From the NCBI GenBank assembly GCA_023266845.1, contig JAHFPH010000006.1, positions 1-46,472 on the forward strand: a stretch of DNA of 46,472 bases, read 5' to 3'. The stretch comes from Rhodospirillaceae bacterium. GTDB lineage: Bacteria > Pseudomonadota > Alphaproteobacteria > JAEULC01. The position numbers and the translations under genes were made by a program. Of the stretch, positions 33,913 through 42,755 are shown piece after piece (the first letter of the stretch is position 1; every line of letters starts with the position of its first letter). The notes beneath the pieces are model-generated. The model was not told the origin of the DNA and ran no database searches. It saw only the letters and a program-made list of their open reading frames with translations.

Positions 33913-34083
33913 CCCCTTTACTGCATCCGGTCTTTCGGGTGGAATGGGCGCGGGGGAGCGTAGCTAGAAGCTCATTAAGGAATGAACCAGCGGGTCAGAC
34001 GGCCCGCCGTTCCAATGCGGTGCGAAGAAATGCGCCGCAGCTCTATGTCTCAACAACTGCCACTCCTAGGGGAGCTCAAAATC

Positions 34084-35121
34084 ATGCTGAAGCCCACACT
34101 CCGTTGCCTGCTGATGGGTGCGGTCGCGGTTGTCGCGGCTGCGTTCGTCGCCGGCCCGGCCAACGCGCAGAAGACCAAGCTGACGGTCTACACCGCGCTC
34201 GAGCCCGACCAGCTCGGCCCGTACAAGACGGCCTTCGAGGCCGCCACGCCGGATGTCGAGATCAACTGGGTGCGCGACTCGACCGGCGTCGTCACCGCGC
34301 GCTTCCTGGCCGAAAAGGACAACCCGCGCGCCGACGTGATCTGGGGCCTCGGCGCCTCCAGCGTCGCGCTGTTCGATTCGATGGGCCTGCTGACGCCCTA
34401 TTCGCCGAAGGGTTCAGACAAACTGAAGCCCGCGTTCGTAAGCGCGAGACAGCCGGTGGCGTGGACCGGGATGGACGCGTGGCTGGCGGTCATCTGCTAC
34501 AACACGGTCGAGGGTCCGAAGAACAAGATGCCGAAGCCCGCGTCCTGGGCCGATCTCACCAACCCTGTCTATAAGAACGCGATCGTGATGCCCAACCCCG
34601 CTTCATCGGGCACCGGGTATCAGCAGGTCTATGCCTGGATCCAGTTGTTCGGCGAAAAGGCGGCTTGGGAGTACATGGACAAGCTGCACCAGAACATCGG
34701 CGTGTACACCCATTCCGGCTCGGCGCCCTGCGTGCAGGCCGGCAAGGGCGAACGCGTGATCGGCATCGGTTTCGACATGCGTGGCGCCAAGGAAAAGACC
34801 GGCGGCGCGCCGCTCGACGTCGTCCTGGCCAAAGAGGGCGCGGGTTGGGACATGGAAGCCACGGCCATCGTCAAAGGCACCAAGAACCTGGCCGCGGCGC
34901 AGAAACTGGCCGACTTCGCCGTCACGCAAAAAGCCTATGAGATGTACGGCAAATGGTACGCCATCACGGGCTGGCCGGGCCTGATTACCGCCCCGCCGAA
35001 CTATCCGCCCAGCGCCGACGCGGCGATGGTGAAGATCGACGTGGTCAAGATGGGCGTCGACCGCGAGAAGATCCTCGCGGAATGGATCAAGCGCTACGAC
35101 TCTAAGTCGGCGCCGAAGTAA
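34084..35121 (+). CDS. Putative 2-aminoethylphosphonate ABC transporter substrate-binding protein
   Basis: The 345-residue protein has a signal peptide (cleavage near GPANAQ) and the Fbp-like binding fold: KLTVYTALEPDQLGPYKTAFEA, VNWVRDSTGVVTARFLAEKDNPRADV and NPASSGTGYQQVY. The combination with the next two genes is that of the PhnS2-type aminoethylphosphonate importer rather than iron or sulfate. The start at 34084 is preceded by GGGGAG; upstream in-frame extension has no coding character. A Pho-box candidate lies upstream and a strong hairpin follows the stop. Confidence 0.82.
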   Translation: MLKPTLRCLLMGAVAVVAAAFVAGPANAQKTKLTVYTALEPDQLGPYKTAFEAATPDVEINWVRDSTGVVTARFLAEKDNPRADVIWGLGASSVALFDSMGLLTPYSPKGSDKLKPAFVSARQPVAWTGMDAWLAVICYNTVEGPKNKMPKPASWADLTNPVYKNAIVMPNPASSGTGYQQVYAWIQLFGEKAAWEYMDKLHQNIGVYTHSGSAPCVQAGKGERVIGIGFDMRGAKEKTGGAPLDVVLAKEGAGWDMEATAIVKGTKNLAAAQKLADFAVTQKAYEMYGKWYAITGWPGLITAPPNYPPSADAAMVKIDVVKMGVDREKILAEWIKRYDSKSAPK

Positions 35122-35143
35122 GTCCGGCCGGTTTAGCTTGGGC

Positions 35144-35189
35144 AAACGGCCCTTGTCACGCTCGCACGAGCGTCGGCAAGGGCCGTTTT
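35144..35189 (+). terminator. Hairpin after the binding-protein gene (terminator/attenuator)
   Basis: AAACGGCCCTTG (35144-35155) pairs with CAAGGGCCGTTTT (35177-35189), with an inner ACGCTCG/CGAGCGT stem, followed by TTTTC. It ends eight bases before the ATPase start. Partial termination or mRNA protection here would give excess binding protein over the membrane components. Confidence 0.75.
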
Positions 35190-35196
35190 CGTTGTC

Positions 35197-36309
35197 ATGA
35201 CCGAGACAAAACTCGCTTCAGGCACGACCGATCCCTATTTGAAGATCGAACGGCTGAGCAAGCTGTTCGGCACTTTCACCGCGCTCAAGGACATCTCGCT
35301 GGAGATTTTTCCCCGCGAGTTCGTCTGTTTCCTGGGGCCTTCGGGTTGCGGCAAAACCACCCTGCTGCGCGCCATCGCCGGCCTGGATGTCCAGACCTCG
35401 GGCCGCATTTTTCAGGGCGGCAAGGAGATTTCGGCGCTGCCGTCTTCGCACCGCGATTTCGGCATCGTGTTCCAGTCCTATGCGCTGTTTCCGAACCTTA
35501 ACGTCAGCGCCAATATCGGCTATGGGCTGGTCAGCCGCGGCATGCCCAGGGTCGAGATCGAAACCCGCGTGAACGACCTGTTGCGCCTCGTGGGGCTGCC
35601 CGACTCCGGCCGCAAATACCCGGCGCAGCTCAGCGGCGGGCAGCAGCAGCGGGTCGCCGTGGCGCGCGCCCTTGCCCTGTCGCCAGGAATGCTGCTGCTG
35701 GACGAGCCGCTGAGCGCCTTGGACGCCCGGGTGCGCGCGCATCTGCGCATCGAGATCAGGCGGCTGCATCAGCGCCTGGGCATCACCACCATCATGGTGA
35801 CGCACGACCAAGAGGAAGCGCTGACCATGGCCGACCGCATCGTGGTGATGAACCAGGGCGCGATCGAGCAGGTCGGCACGCCGACCGAGGTCTATCGCAA
35901 GCCGGCCAGCGCTTTTGTCGCCGATTTCGTCGGCACCACCAATTTCCTGCCGGGCGTCGTGGCCGGCCCCGGCCATGTGCGTTTCGGCGACATCAACCTG
36001 GCCTGCGAGCTGGACATCCATTTCGGGCCGGGCAGCGACGTGACCGTGGCGATCCGGCCCGAGGATGTCGTGGTGCGCAATATCGGCCCGGCCACGCCGA
36101 ACGCGTTCTCCGCGCGCGTCGCCGAGATCGAGTTCCTGGGATCGTTCTGCCGCGTCGGCTTGGCGGTCAACGGCGGCGATCCCTCGCTGGTCGCCGACTT
36201 TTCCATCAACGCCGTGCGCGACCTCGCGATCGCCGAGGGCAAGGTGATGCCCGTGGCTTTGCCGCCCGACCGGCTCCGCGTGTTTCCGCGCCAGACGCTG
36301 ACGCCGTGA
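35197..36309 (+). CDS. Putative 2-aminoethylphosphonate ABC transporter ATP-binding protein
   Basis: This 370-residue ATPase of the PotA/FbpC/PhnT class has Walker A GPSGCGKTT, Q-loop FQSYALFPNLNV, signature LSGGQQQRVA, Walker B LLLDEPLSALD, switch VTHDQEEA, and a C-terminal TOBE domain with VTVAIRPEDV. It powers import by the two-domain permease that follows with a four-base overlap (GTGA). The assignment to aminoethylphosphonate uses the whole gene set. Iron(III) or polyamine uptake would look similar from this subunit alone. Confidence 0.85.
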   Translation: MTETKLASGTTDPYLKIERLSKLFGTFTALKDISLEIFPREFVCFLGPSGCGKTTLLRAIAGLDVQTSGRIFQGGKEISALPSSHRDFGIVFQSYALFPNLNVSANIGYGLVSRGMPRVEIETRVNDLLRLVGLPDSGRKYPAQLSGGQQQRVAVARALALSPGMLLLDEPLSALDARVRAHLRIEIRRLHQRLGITTIMVTHDQEEALTMADRIVVMNQGAIEQVGTPTEVYRKPASAFVADFVGTTNFLPGVVAGPGHVRFGDINLACELDIHFGPGSDVTVAIRPEDVVVRNIGPATPNAFSARVAEIEFLGSFCRVGLAVNGGDPSLVADFSINAVRDLAIAEGKVMPVALPPDRLRVFPRQTLTP

Positions 36310-38015
36310 CCGCCTTCGCGACCGGCGACGCGGCCGTCACGCCGCTTGCCCGCAGGCGCCTCGATCGCGACGACGTGCTGATGCGGCTTGGCATCTGCCT
36401 GCTGATCGCCTGGCTTTGCATCGCCATGGCTCTGCCACTTTGGGCATTGTTGTCGAAGAGCTTCCAGAACCAGAACGGCGAGTTCATCGGCCTCGCCAAC
36501 TATATCCGGTATTTCTCGACTCCCGCGCTGTTCATATCGGTTTGGAACAGCGTCATGATCGCGGTCGTATCGACCGCCTTCGTGCTGCCGCTGGCTTTCG
36601 TTTACGCGTATGCCCTGACCCGCAGTTGCATGCGCTGGAAAGGGCTGTTCCAGGCGCTGGCGCTAATCCCCATCCTCGCGCCGTCGCTGCTGCCCGCGAT
36701 CTCGCTGATCTATCTTTTCGGAAACCAGGGTTTCTTGAAGGAATTGCTGTTCGGCGGGCAGATCTACGGCGCCGGCGGCATCATCCTGGCGCAAGTGTTC
36801 TATTGCTTCCCGCACGCGCTGATTATCCTGGTGGCCGCGCTGTCGATGGCCGATGCTCGGCTTTACGAGGCCGCCAGCGCGCTGGGTGCGTCGAAGATGC
36901 GCGTGTTCTTCACGGTCACCCTGCCTGGCGCGAAATACGGCGTGATCAGCGCGGGATTCGTGATCTTCACCCTGGTGATCACCGATTTCGGCATCGCCAA
37001 GGTGATCGGCGGAAGGTTCAACGTGCTGGCCACCGACATCTACAAACAGGTGATCGGCCAGCAGAATTTCGAGATGGGCGCGGTGGTCGGTTTCATCCTG
37101 CTGATCCCCGCCGTGATCGCGTTTACCGCCGACCGCATCATCCAGCGCCGCCAGGTGGCGCTGCTGTCGGCGCGCGCCGTGCCGCTGGAGCCCAAACCCG
37201 TCCCGCGGCGCGATTGGGCGATGTTCGCGTTCTGCGCCGCGGTGGGCGGGCTGATCTTCGGCATCCTGGCGGTTTCTGCCTGGGCCTCGGTCATCACGCG
37301 CTGGCCCTACAACCTGACGCTGACCTTGAACAACTATGCCTTCGGCGATTTCGACACCGACGGGTGGGGCGCCTATTGGAACTCGCTGTCGCTGGCGATC
37401 TGGACGGCCGTGCTGGGTACGGGAATCGTCTTTGTCGGCGCCTATCTGTTGGAAAAGACGCGCGGCTTCGCGCTGGGCCGCGCGCTGGCGCAACTGCTGG
37501 CGATCATGCCGATGGCGGTGCCCGGGCTAGTGCTGGGGCTAGCCTACATCTTCTTTTTCAACGCGCCGTGGAATCCGCTCGGTTTCATCTATGGAACGCT
37601 CGCGATCATGGTCGTCAACTCGATGACCCACTTCTACACCGTCTGCCACCTGACCGCGGCCACCGCGTTGAAGCAGATGGACCCCGAATTCGAGGCCGTT
37701 TCCGCCTCGTTGAAAGTGTCGCTGCTGCGCACGCTGGTGCGCGTGACCGTTCCGGTGTGCCTGCCGTCGATCCTCGACATCAGCATCTATCTGTTCGTCA
37801 ACGCCATGACCACCGTCTCGGCGGTGATTTTCCTGTACTCCACCAACACCAAGCTCGCCGCGGTCACCATCGTGAACATGGACGAATCCGGCTTCACGGC
37901 CGCCGCCGCGGCGATGGCCATGACCATCGTTTTCACCTCGACCGCCGTAAAGATCGCGCATGTTCTTTTGACGCGGCGGCTGGAGCGCACGACCCAGGCC
38001 TGGCGCCGGCGCTGA
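36306..38015 (+). CDS. Putative 2-aminoethylphosphonate ABC transporter permease, fused two-domain
   Basis: The 569-residue permease has two binding-protein-dependent transport domains in one chain, each with about six membrane segments. The EAA loops are AASALGASKMRVFFTVTLPG in the first half and AVSASLKVSLLRTLVRVTVP in the second. FbpB-like fused permeases are typical for the PhnU2-type aminoethylphosphonate system (TIGR03262) and for iron transporters. It starts with GTG at 36306 overlapping the ATPase stop. The operon ends here. Confidence 0.85.
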   Translation: MTAFATGDAAVTPLARRRLDRDDVLMRLGICLLIAWLCIAMALPLWALLSKSFQNQNGEFIGLANYIRYFSTPALFISVWNSVMIAVVSTAFVLPLAFVYAYALTRSCMRWKGLFQALALIPILAPSLLPAISLIYLFGNQGFLKELLFGGQIYGAGGIILAQVFYCFPHALIILVAALSMADARLYEAASALGASKMRVFFTVTLPGAKYGVISAGFVIFTLVITDFGIAKVIGGRFNVLATDIYKQVIGQQNFEMGAVVGFILLIPAVIAFTADRIIQRRQVALLSARAVPLEPKPVPRRDWAMFAFCAAVGGLIFGILAVSAWASVITRWPYNLTLTLNNYAFGDFDTDGWGAYWNSLSLAIWTAVLGTGIVFVGAYLLEKTRGFALGRALAQLLAIMPMAVPGLVLGLAYIFFFNAPWNPLGFIYGTLAIMVVNSMTHFYTVCHLTAATALKQMDPEFEAVSASLKVSLLRTLVRVTVPVCLPSILDISIYLFVNAMTTVSAVIFLYSTNTKLAAVTIVNMDESGFTAAAAAMAMTIVFTSTAVKIAHVLLTRRLERTTQAWRRR

Positions 38016-38031
38016 TCCACCGGCCTGCCGC

Positions 38032-38358
38032 TCAGGGATCGGTCATCAGTTTTTCGCAGAACCTCCCGCCCTCGGTCAGCACCGCATCGACGCGGTTGCG
38101 CTGGCTCTTCTCGGATTTCTGATTTTCCTCCAGCATCTGCTTATAGGTGAACTTGAACTCCAGATACTTCACCACGCAGTGGCAGATCTCCGCGGCCAGC
38201 GCCCGGCCATACTGCTCCAGGCCCCGCGACGCCTGGCAGGTGCGCACATAATCGTCGTGGAACTGCTTGGGGAATAGTTCGGCGCGGGCGACGGCGCCCG
38301 GCGCCGCGGTCATGGTCGCGGCCGCCAGAATGCCGCATAGCTTGCGCTTCCAGATCAT
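38032..38358 (-). CDS. Small exported helical protein, unrecognised
   Basis: The 108-residue product has a signal peptide (cleavage near GAVARAE) and a mostly helical mature part with three Cys: DDYVRTCQAS, EICHCVVKYLE and GGRFCEKL. The CHC-VxxYLE segment resembles small periplasmic proteins annotated only as hypothetical. It is convergent with the importer operon, 16 bases apart. I cannot assign a function. Confidence 0.65.
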   Translation of the reverse strand: MIWKRKLCGILAAATMTAAPGAVARAELFPKQFHDDYVRTCQASRGLEQYGRALAAEICHCVVKYLEFKFTYKQMLEENQKSEKSQRNRVDAVLTEGGRFCEKLMTDP

Positions 38359-38410
38359 CGCGCGGTTTATCCCGGCGTGCTTGCTACCGTCAACTACGCA
38401 CCAAAGCCGA

Positions 38411-38436
38411 ACGGCGCGGCATTTTCGCCGCGCCGT
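38411..38436 (-). terminator. Perfect 10-bp hairpin after the His-rich gene
   Basis: ACGGCGCGGC and GCCGCGCCGT pair perfectly around a six-base AT-rich loop, about 30 bases past the stop of the leftward His-rich gene. The following T run is weak (TCGGCTTT), so termination may be partial. Confidence 0.55.
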
Positions 38437-38465
38437 CCGCCGTCAGCCCTGTGGGCTGCGGGTGG

Positions 38466-38771
38466 TTACTGCACCGGGACGCCGTACGGAGCGGGCATCG
38501 GAGCCGGCACATAGTAGGGATAATAAGCCGGATAGGTCGGATAGGCCGGATAGAACGGCGCGGGGTACACATACTCGACCGTGGGCTGGTTGAGCGCATA
38601 ACCCAGGGCCAGTCCGGCGCCGAGGCCGCCGAAGCCCCAGCCCCAGCCGCCCCAATGGCCGTGATGACGATGATGATGATGATGGCCAGCGAACGCCGCG
38701 TTGGACGACATGCCGGTGCCGGCGAGGGCGAGGACTGCGGCCAAACCGAAGATGGTGAGGAACTTCTTCAT
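38466..38771 (-). CDS. Small exported His/Gly/Pro-Tyr-rich protein
   Basis: The 101-residue product starts at ATG 38771 behind GGAGAG. A signal peptide ends near SNAAFAG and is followed at once by HHHHHRHHGHW, then a Gly/Trp stretch (GGWGWGFGGLGAG), and a Pro/Tyr-rich tail with repeated YPAYP units. The His cluster should bind metal (Ni, Zn or Cu) in the periplasm; the tail may attach to the cell envelope. Similar low-complexity proteins are common in alphaproteobacteria without known function. Confidence 0.7.
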   Translation of the reverse strand: MKKFLTIFGLAAVLALAGTGMSSNAAFAGHHHHHRHHGHWGGWGWGFGGLGAGLALGYALNQPTVEYVYPAPFYPAYPTYPAYYPYYVPAPMPAPYGVPVQ

Positions 38772-39082
38772 GGGACTCTCCTGCAAGGTGGAAGCGGTCC
38801 GTGTTGGCCGCTCTTCATGGGTGCATCCTGCGCCTCCTCCCGCCCGGGGGGTGTGAACCGGTTCACTCACAAACCATTGAAATAAAAGCGAAAGTGACGG
38901 TCGTCACAGGCCCGCCGCCAACCCATTGAGATCGCGGGGAAGCAGCGCCCGCCGTCATGGCCGTCTCCGGCTGGAACCGGCTAGGATGGGCAGACGGGGG
39001 TAGGCCTTGCAGCGCTGGCCCCTGTGCGCCAGATCACCCCGCCCGCCTCACCCGCACGAACCGCCGCCAACCAAGAGCAGCC
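38772..39082. other. Divergent intergenic region with an inverted repeat
   Basis: This 311-base gap lies between the leftward His-rich gene and the rightward Nudix gene, so it should contain two promoters. GTGACGGTCGTCAC at 38894-38907 is a near-perfect inverted repeat. CCATTGAaAT and CCATTGAgAT recur about 50 bases apart (near 38873 and 38924). These are possible operators with no known regulator. No gene was supported here. Confidence 0.45.
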
Positions 39083-39697
39083 ATGACCGAATCCGAACTG
39101 ACCGCCAAGGACGTGGAAATCGTCGAGCATCGCGTCCTGCACAAAAGCTATTTCCGGATCGAGCTTTTCCGCCTGCGGCATCGCCGATTCGCGGGCGGCT
39201 GGACCGGCGAGATCGTCCGCGAGCTGTTCGAGCGCGGCCACGCCGCCGCCGTGCTGCTGTACGACCCGGCGCGGGATACGGTCGCGCTGGTCGAGCAGTT
39301 CCGCGTCGGCGCGCTCGCCGCCGGTCGCCGGCCCTGGGTGGTCGAAGTGGTGGCGGGGATCATCGAGAATGGCGAAAACGCGGAGGAGGTGGTGCGCCGC
39401 GAGGCCGTTGAGGAAGCCGGCGTCACAATCGGCGAGCTTTTGCCGATCCATGTGATGCTCGCCAGCCCCGGCGGCACATCGGAGACTTGCGCGCTGTTCT
39501 GCGGGCGGGCCGACCTGTCGAAGGCCGGCGGCATCCACGGCCTGGCCGAAGAGCAAGAGGAAACCCGCGTGCTGGCGATGCCCGCGTCCGACGCCTTCAA
39601 GCTGATGGATGACGGCAAGATCGAGAACGCCACCTGCCTGGTGGCGCTGCAATGGCTGGCGCTCAACCGCGACAAGCTGCGCCGGCGTTGGCGCTGA
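39083..39697 (+). CDS. Nudix hydrolase, ADP-ribose/ADP-sugar pyrophosphatase-like
   Basis: The 204-residue enzyme has a full Nudix box, GIIENGENAEEVVRREAVEEAGV (Gly, Glu, REAxEEAG pattern), preceded by ALVEQFRVGAL and followed by HVMLASPGGTSETCALFCGR, the NudF/ADP-ribose pyrophosphatase layout with the GGTSE segment. It cleaves ADP-ribose or other ADP-sugars to AMP and sugar phosphate. Start ATG 39083. The TSUP permease and pyroglutamyl peptidase follow closely on the same strand. Confidence 0.9.
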   Translation: MTESELTAKDVEIVEHRVLHKSYFRIELFRLRHRRFAGGWTGEIVRELFERGHAAAVLLYDPARDTVALVEQFRVGALAAGRRPWVVEVVAGIIENGENAEEVVRREAVEEAGVTIGELLPIHVMLASPGGTSETCALFCGRADLSKAGGIHGLAEEQEETRVLAMPASDAFKLMDDGKIENATCLVALQWLALNRDKLRRRWR

Positions 39698-39715
39698 CGC
39701 GGCGGAACTCCGCGC

Positions 39716-40495
39716 TTGGCCCCGGAAACGATCCTTTTTCTTGCCGCCGCCGGTCTGGCAGGCGGCATCGTGACCGCCATCGTCGGCGGCTCGTCGCTCA
39801 TCACCTTCCCCGCGATGCTCGCCGCGGGCCTGCCGCCCGTCATCGCCAGCGCGTCGAATACGGTGGCGTTGACGCCCAGCAGTTTCATCGCCGCGGCCGC
39901 GGACCGCGAGCGCATGCCCGCATGGAAGCCGTCGTTCCACGCCACCGCTGCCGTGTCGGTGATCGGCAGCGCGGCCGGCGCGCTGCTGCTGTTGTCGACG
40001 CCGGAGAAAGCGTTCCTGAGCCTGGTTCCGCTGCTGATCGGGGCGGCGACGCTTCTGTTCGCGTTCTCCGGGCAAATCCGCGTCTGGGTTTTCCGGCATG
40101 CCGGCGACCCGGCCCTGCATTCCGCGCGCGCCGACCGGCTGGGCCTCGTCCTGCTCGCGCCCGTCGCGGTCTATGGCGGGTATTTCGGCGCCGGTATGAG
40201 CGTGATGCTGCTGGCGATCCTGTCGCTCGGCCATGCGGGCGATTTCCGCACGGTCAATGTGCTGAAGAATCTGCTGTCGGGCCTGATCAGCACGGTCGCG
40301 GTGGTCATCTACATCGCGCAGAGCGCGGTGGCCTGGCCGGAAACATTGACGATGGCGGCGGGCGCGCTTGTCGGCGGGTACGCCGGCGGACGACTGGCGC
40401 GTGTCGTTCCATCCGAGGTACTGCGCCGGGTCGTGATCGTGATCGGCTCCATCCTTACGGTCTATTATGCCTGGCGCTATTGGTGGGGCGGGTAG
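39716..40495 (+). CDS. TSUP family (TauE/SafE) permease
   Basis: This 259-residue membrane protein has about eight hydrophobic segments; the N-terminal ETILFLAAAGLAGGIVTAIVGG and the SLITFPAMLAAGLPP segment are typical of the family. The start is a TTG at 39716, 18 bases after the Nudix stop. Substrates of the family are sulfite-like and organosulfonate anions. It is the second intact TSUP gene in the window. The stop is immediately followed by the peptidase start. Confidence 0.83.
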   Translation: MAPETILFLAAAGLAGGIVTAIVGGSSLITFPAMLAAGLPPVIASASNTVALTPSSFIAAAADRERMPAWKPSFHATAAVSVIGSAAGALLLLSTPEKAFLSLVPLLIGAATLLFAFSGQIRVWVFRHAGDPALHSARADRLGLVLLAPVAVYGGYFGAGMSVMLLAILSLGHAGDFRTVNVLKNLLSGLISTVAVVIYIAQSAVAWPETLTMAAGALVGGYAGGRLARVVPSEVLRRVVIVIGSILTVYYAWRYWWGG

Positions 40496-41167
40496 ATGAG
40501 CGTGCTTTTGACGGGGTTCGAGCCATTCGACGGCGGCACGATGAACCCATCGCAGGAAATCGCCCGGGCGTTGGACGGGCGCGAAATCGCCGGCACGAAC
40601 GTGCGATCGCGCGTCTATCCCGTTTCCCACGCGCGCATCGCCGACGCGGTGCGCGCGGCGCTGGACGAAACCAGGCCGCGCCTCGTGGTCTCGCTGGGCC
40701 TCGCCGGCGGCGAGCAGATGATCCGGCTGGAACGCGTGGGCGTGAACCTTGCCGACTTTCCGGCGGCCGACAACGATGGCGCGCTACTCAAGGACACGAA
40801 GTTGATTCCGGGCGGGCTCGACGCGTTCGCCTCCACCCTGCCGATGCGCGAAATTCACGGCGCGCTGCTCCGGGCGGGCATACCGGCGCGACTGTCGAAC
40901 ACCGCCGGGACCTATTTGTGCAACGCGTGTCTCTATCTGACGGGCGCGGTGTTGAAGGAACGGCGCGGCGATGCCGCCTTCGGCTTCATCCACCTGCCCT
41001 ATTTGCCGGAGCAGGCCGCGGCGCTGCTGGCCGACCCGAAATCCGGCCGCGATCCCGACAACTGCCCGTCGATGTCGCTGGAGATGATGATCCGCGCGGT
41101 CGAAACCGCGATTGCGGTCAGCCTTCAGTCGAACGTCTCCAGGCCGCGCGCCGCCTCGCGGTCGTAG
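40496..41167 (+). CDS. pcp: Pyroglutamyl-peptidase I
   Basis: The 223-residue enzyme of the C15 peptidase family carries the catalytic triad E79 (GLAGGEQMIRLERVGVN), C142 (SNTAGTYLCNACLY) and H166 (FIHLPYLPEQ). It removes N-terminal pyroglutamate from peptides in the cytoplasm. It begins one base after the TSUP stop, and its 3' end overlaps the convergent peptide-transporter ATPase by 43 bases. The peptide transporter next door could supply its substrates. Confidence 0.93.
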   Translation: MSVLLTGFEPFDGGTMNPSQEIARALDGREIAGTNVRSRVYPVSHARIADAVRAALDETRPRLVVSLGLAGGEQMIRLERVGVNLADFPAADNDGALLKDTKLIPGGLDAFASTLPMREIHGALLRAGIPARLSNTAGTYLCNACLYLTGAVLKERRGDAAFGFIHLPYLPEQAAALLADPKSGRDPDNCPSMSLEMMIRAVETAIAVSLQSNVSRPRAASRS

Positions 41168-41907
41168 CCCATCGAGGCGCGCAGCAACTGGCGCGTGTAG
41201 GCCTCGCGCGGCGCACGGGCGCGCAACTGCTCCACGGTCATGGCCTCGACGATGCGGCCCTGATTCATCACGACCAGGCGCCCGCATAGATGCGCCACGA
41301 CCGCCAGGTTGTGCGTGACCAGGATGTAGGTCAGGCCGCGTTCGGCGCGCAGCCGCGACAGCAGATTCAGGATTTCCGCCTGCACCGAGACGTCGAGCGA
41401 CGAGGTCGGCTCGTCCAGCAGCATCACGCGCGGCTCCAGAATCAGCGCGCGGGCGATGGCCACGCGCTGGCGTTGGCCACCCGAGAGCTGATGCGGATAG
41501 CGGAAGCGGAATTCGGGCCCCAAGCCTACGGCCTGCAACGATGCCTCGATCCGCGCCTCGGCGTCGCCCTGGCCGTGGATCGCCAGCGGCTCGGCCAGCA
41601 CACGGTCTACCGTATGGCGCGGATGCAAACTGCCATAGGGATCCTGGAACACCATCTGCGCCAGCTTGCGGAAGGCGCGGTCGCGGGATTTACCCACGAC
41701 GCGCCCGGCGACCCGGATCGTGCCGGTCCATTCGTCGTATAGCCCGGCCACCGCGCGCAGCACCGTGGTCTTGCCCGAGCCGGATTCGCCGACGATTCCG
41801 AACGACTCGCCCCCGCCCACGGCGAACGATACGCCGCGCACGGCATGCACGTCGCCGAAGCGCACATGCAGGTCTTCCACCGCCAGCATCGCGGCATCGG
41901 CGCTCAT
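41125..41907 (-). CDS. Peptide ABC transporter ATP-binding protein (DppF/OppF-like)
   Basis: The 260-residue ATPase has Walker A GESGSGKTT, Q-loop VFQDPYGSLHPRHTV, signature LSGGQRQRVA, Walker B VMLLDEPTSSLD and switch LVTHNLAVV. The Q-loop with PYGSLxPR is typical of oligopeptide/dipeptide family F subunits. It is the last gene of a five-gene leftward transporter operon and overlaps the preceding gene by four bases. Confidence 0.9.
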   Translation of the reverse strand: MSADAAMLAVEDLHVRFGDVHAVRGVSFAVGGGESFGIVGESGSGKTTVLRAVAGLYDEWTGTIRVAGRVVGKSRDRAFRKLAQMVFQDPYGSLHPRHTVDRVLAEPLAIHGQGDAEARIEASLQAVGLGPEFRFRYPHQLSGGQRQRVAIARALILEPRVMLLDEPTSSLDVSVQAEILNLLSRLRAERGLTYILVTHNLAVVAHLCGRLVVMNQGRIVEAMTVEQLRARAPREAYTRQLLRASMGYDREAARGLETFD

Positions 41908-42755
41908 GGACGTTCTCCGGCCCAGGCCGGGTCGCGCTTTAGGACCACCAGTTCCTTCACGGGCTTGTCGATGCGCGGCAGCGCGGCCAACAGCCCTTGC
42001 GTATAGGAATGCTTGGCCTGGCCCAGTTCCGACGCGCGCAGCGACTCGACCACGCGGCCGGCATACATCACCAGCACGCGGTCGCAGAACGACGCCACCA
42101 AGTTCAGATCGTGACTGATGAAAATCAGCCCCATACCGCGCTGCGAGACCAGATCGTCCAGGATCGCCAGCACCTGAAGCTGCACCGTCACGTCGAGCGC
42201 CGAGGTCGGCTCGTCGGCGATCAGCAGGTCGGGCTCGGTCGCCAGCATCATGGCGATCATCGCGCGCTGGCCCATGCCGCCCGAGAGCTCGTGCGGATAG
42301 GCCGCGTACACGCGCTCCGGCTCGCGCATCTTGACCGCGCGCAGCATGTCGAGCGCGCGCTGCTTCGCGGCAGCCCGGTCGGCGCTGGCGTGGGCGCGAT
42401 AAGCCTCGGCGATCTGCTTGCCCACGGTCATCACGGGATTGAGCGAGAATTTCGGGTCCTGCAGCACCATGGCGATGCGCTTGCCGCGAATGTCGCGCAT
42501 CTGCGCCTCGCCGGTCGCCATCAAATCGATGCCGTCGAATTCAAGTTTTTTTGCGGTCACGCGGCCGGGTGGCGCCACCAGCCGCAGGATCGCGCGCCCG
42601 GTTTGCGATTTGCCCGAGCCCGACTCGCCCACGATGCCCAGCTTTTCGCGCCCCAGCGAAAACGACACGCCGCGCACCGCGCGCACCAGTTGCGTACGCG
42701 TCTGGAACTCGACCCGCAGGTCTTCGACCGTCAGCAGGGGCGCGCCCGCGTTCAT
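41904..42755 (-). CDS. Peptide ABC transporter ATP-binding protein (DppD/OppD-like)
   Basis: The 283-residue ATPase has Walker [11 protein letters not shown]-loop [16 protein letters not shown], signature [16 protein letters not shown], Walker [13 protein letters not shown] and switch [21 protein letters not shown]. It pairs with the F-type ATPase. The Walker A ends GKSQ instead of GKST/GKSV, a common variant in D subunits. The ATG at 42755 overlaps the permease stop (ATGA). Confidence 0.9.
   Translation of the reverse strand: MNAGAPLLTVEDLRVEFQTRTQLVRAVRGVSFSLGREKLGIVGESGSGKSQTGRAILRLVAPPGRVTAKKLEFDGIDLMATGEAQMRDIRGKRIAMVLQDPKFSLNPVMTVGKQIAEAYRAHASADRAAAKQRALDMLRAVKMREPERVYAAYPHELSGGMGQRAMIAMMLATEPDLLIADEPTSALDVTVQLQVLAILDDLVSQRGMGLIFISHDLNLVASFCDRVLVMYAGRVVESLRASELGQAKHSYTQGLLAALPRIDKPVKELVVLKRDPAWAGERP

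Noticed and set aside
36416-38122. 568-residue plus-strand frame inside the permease gene
   Set aside because: It is an out-of-frame reading of the fused permease; it is charged and lacks membrane segments.
38981-40630. 549-residue minus-strand open frame
   Set aside because: It runs through Nudix and TSUP genes on the other strand and is an Arg/Gln/His-rich translation without domains.
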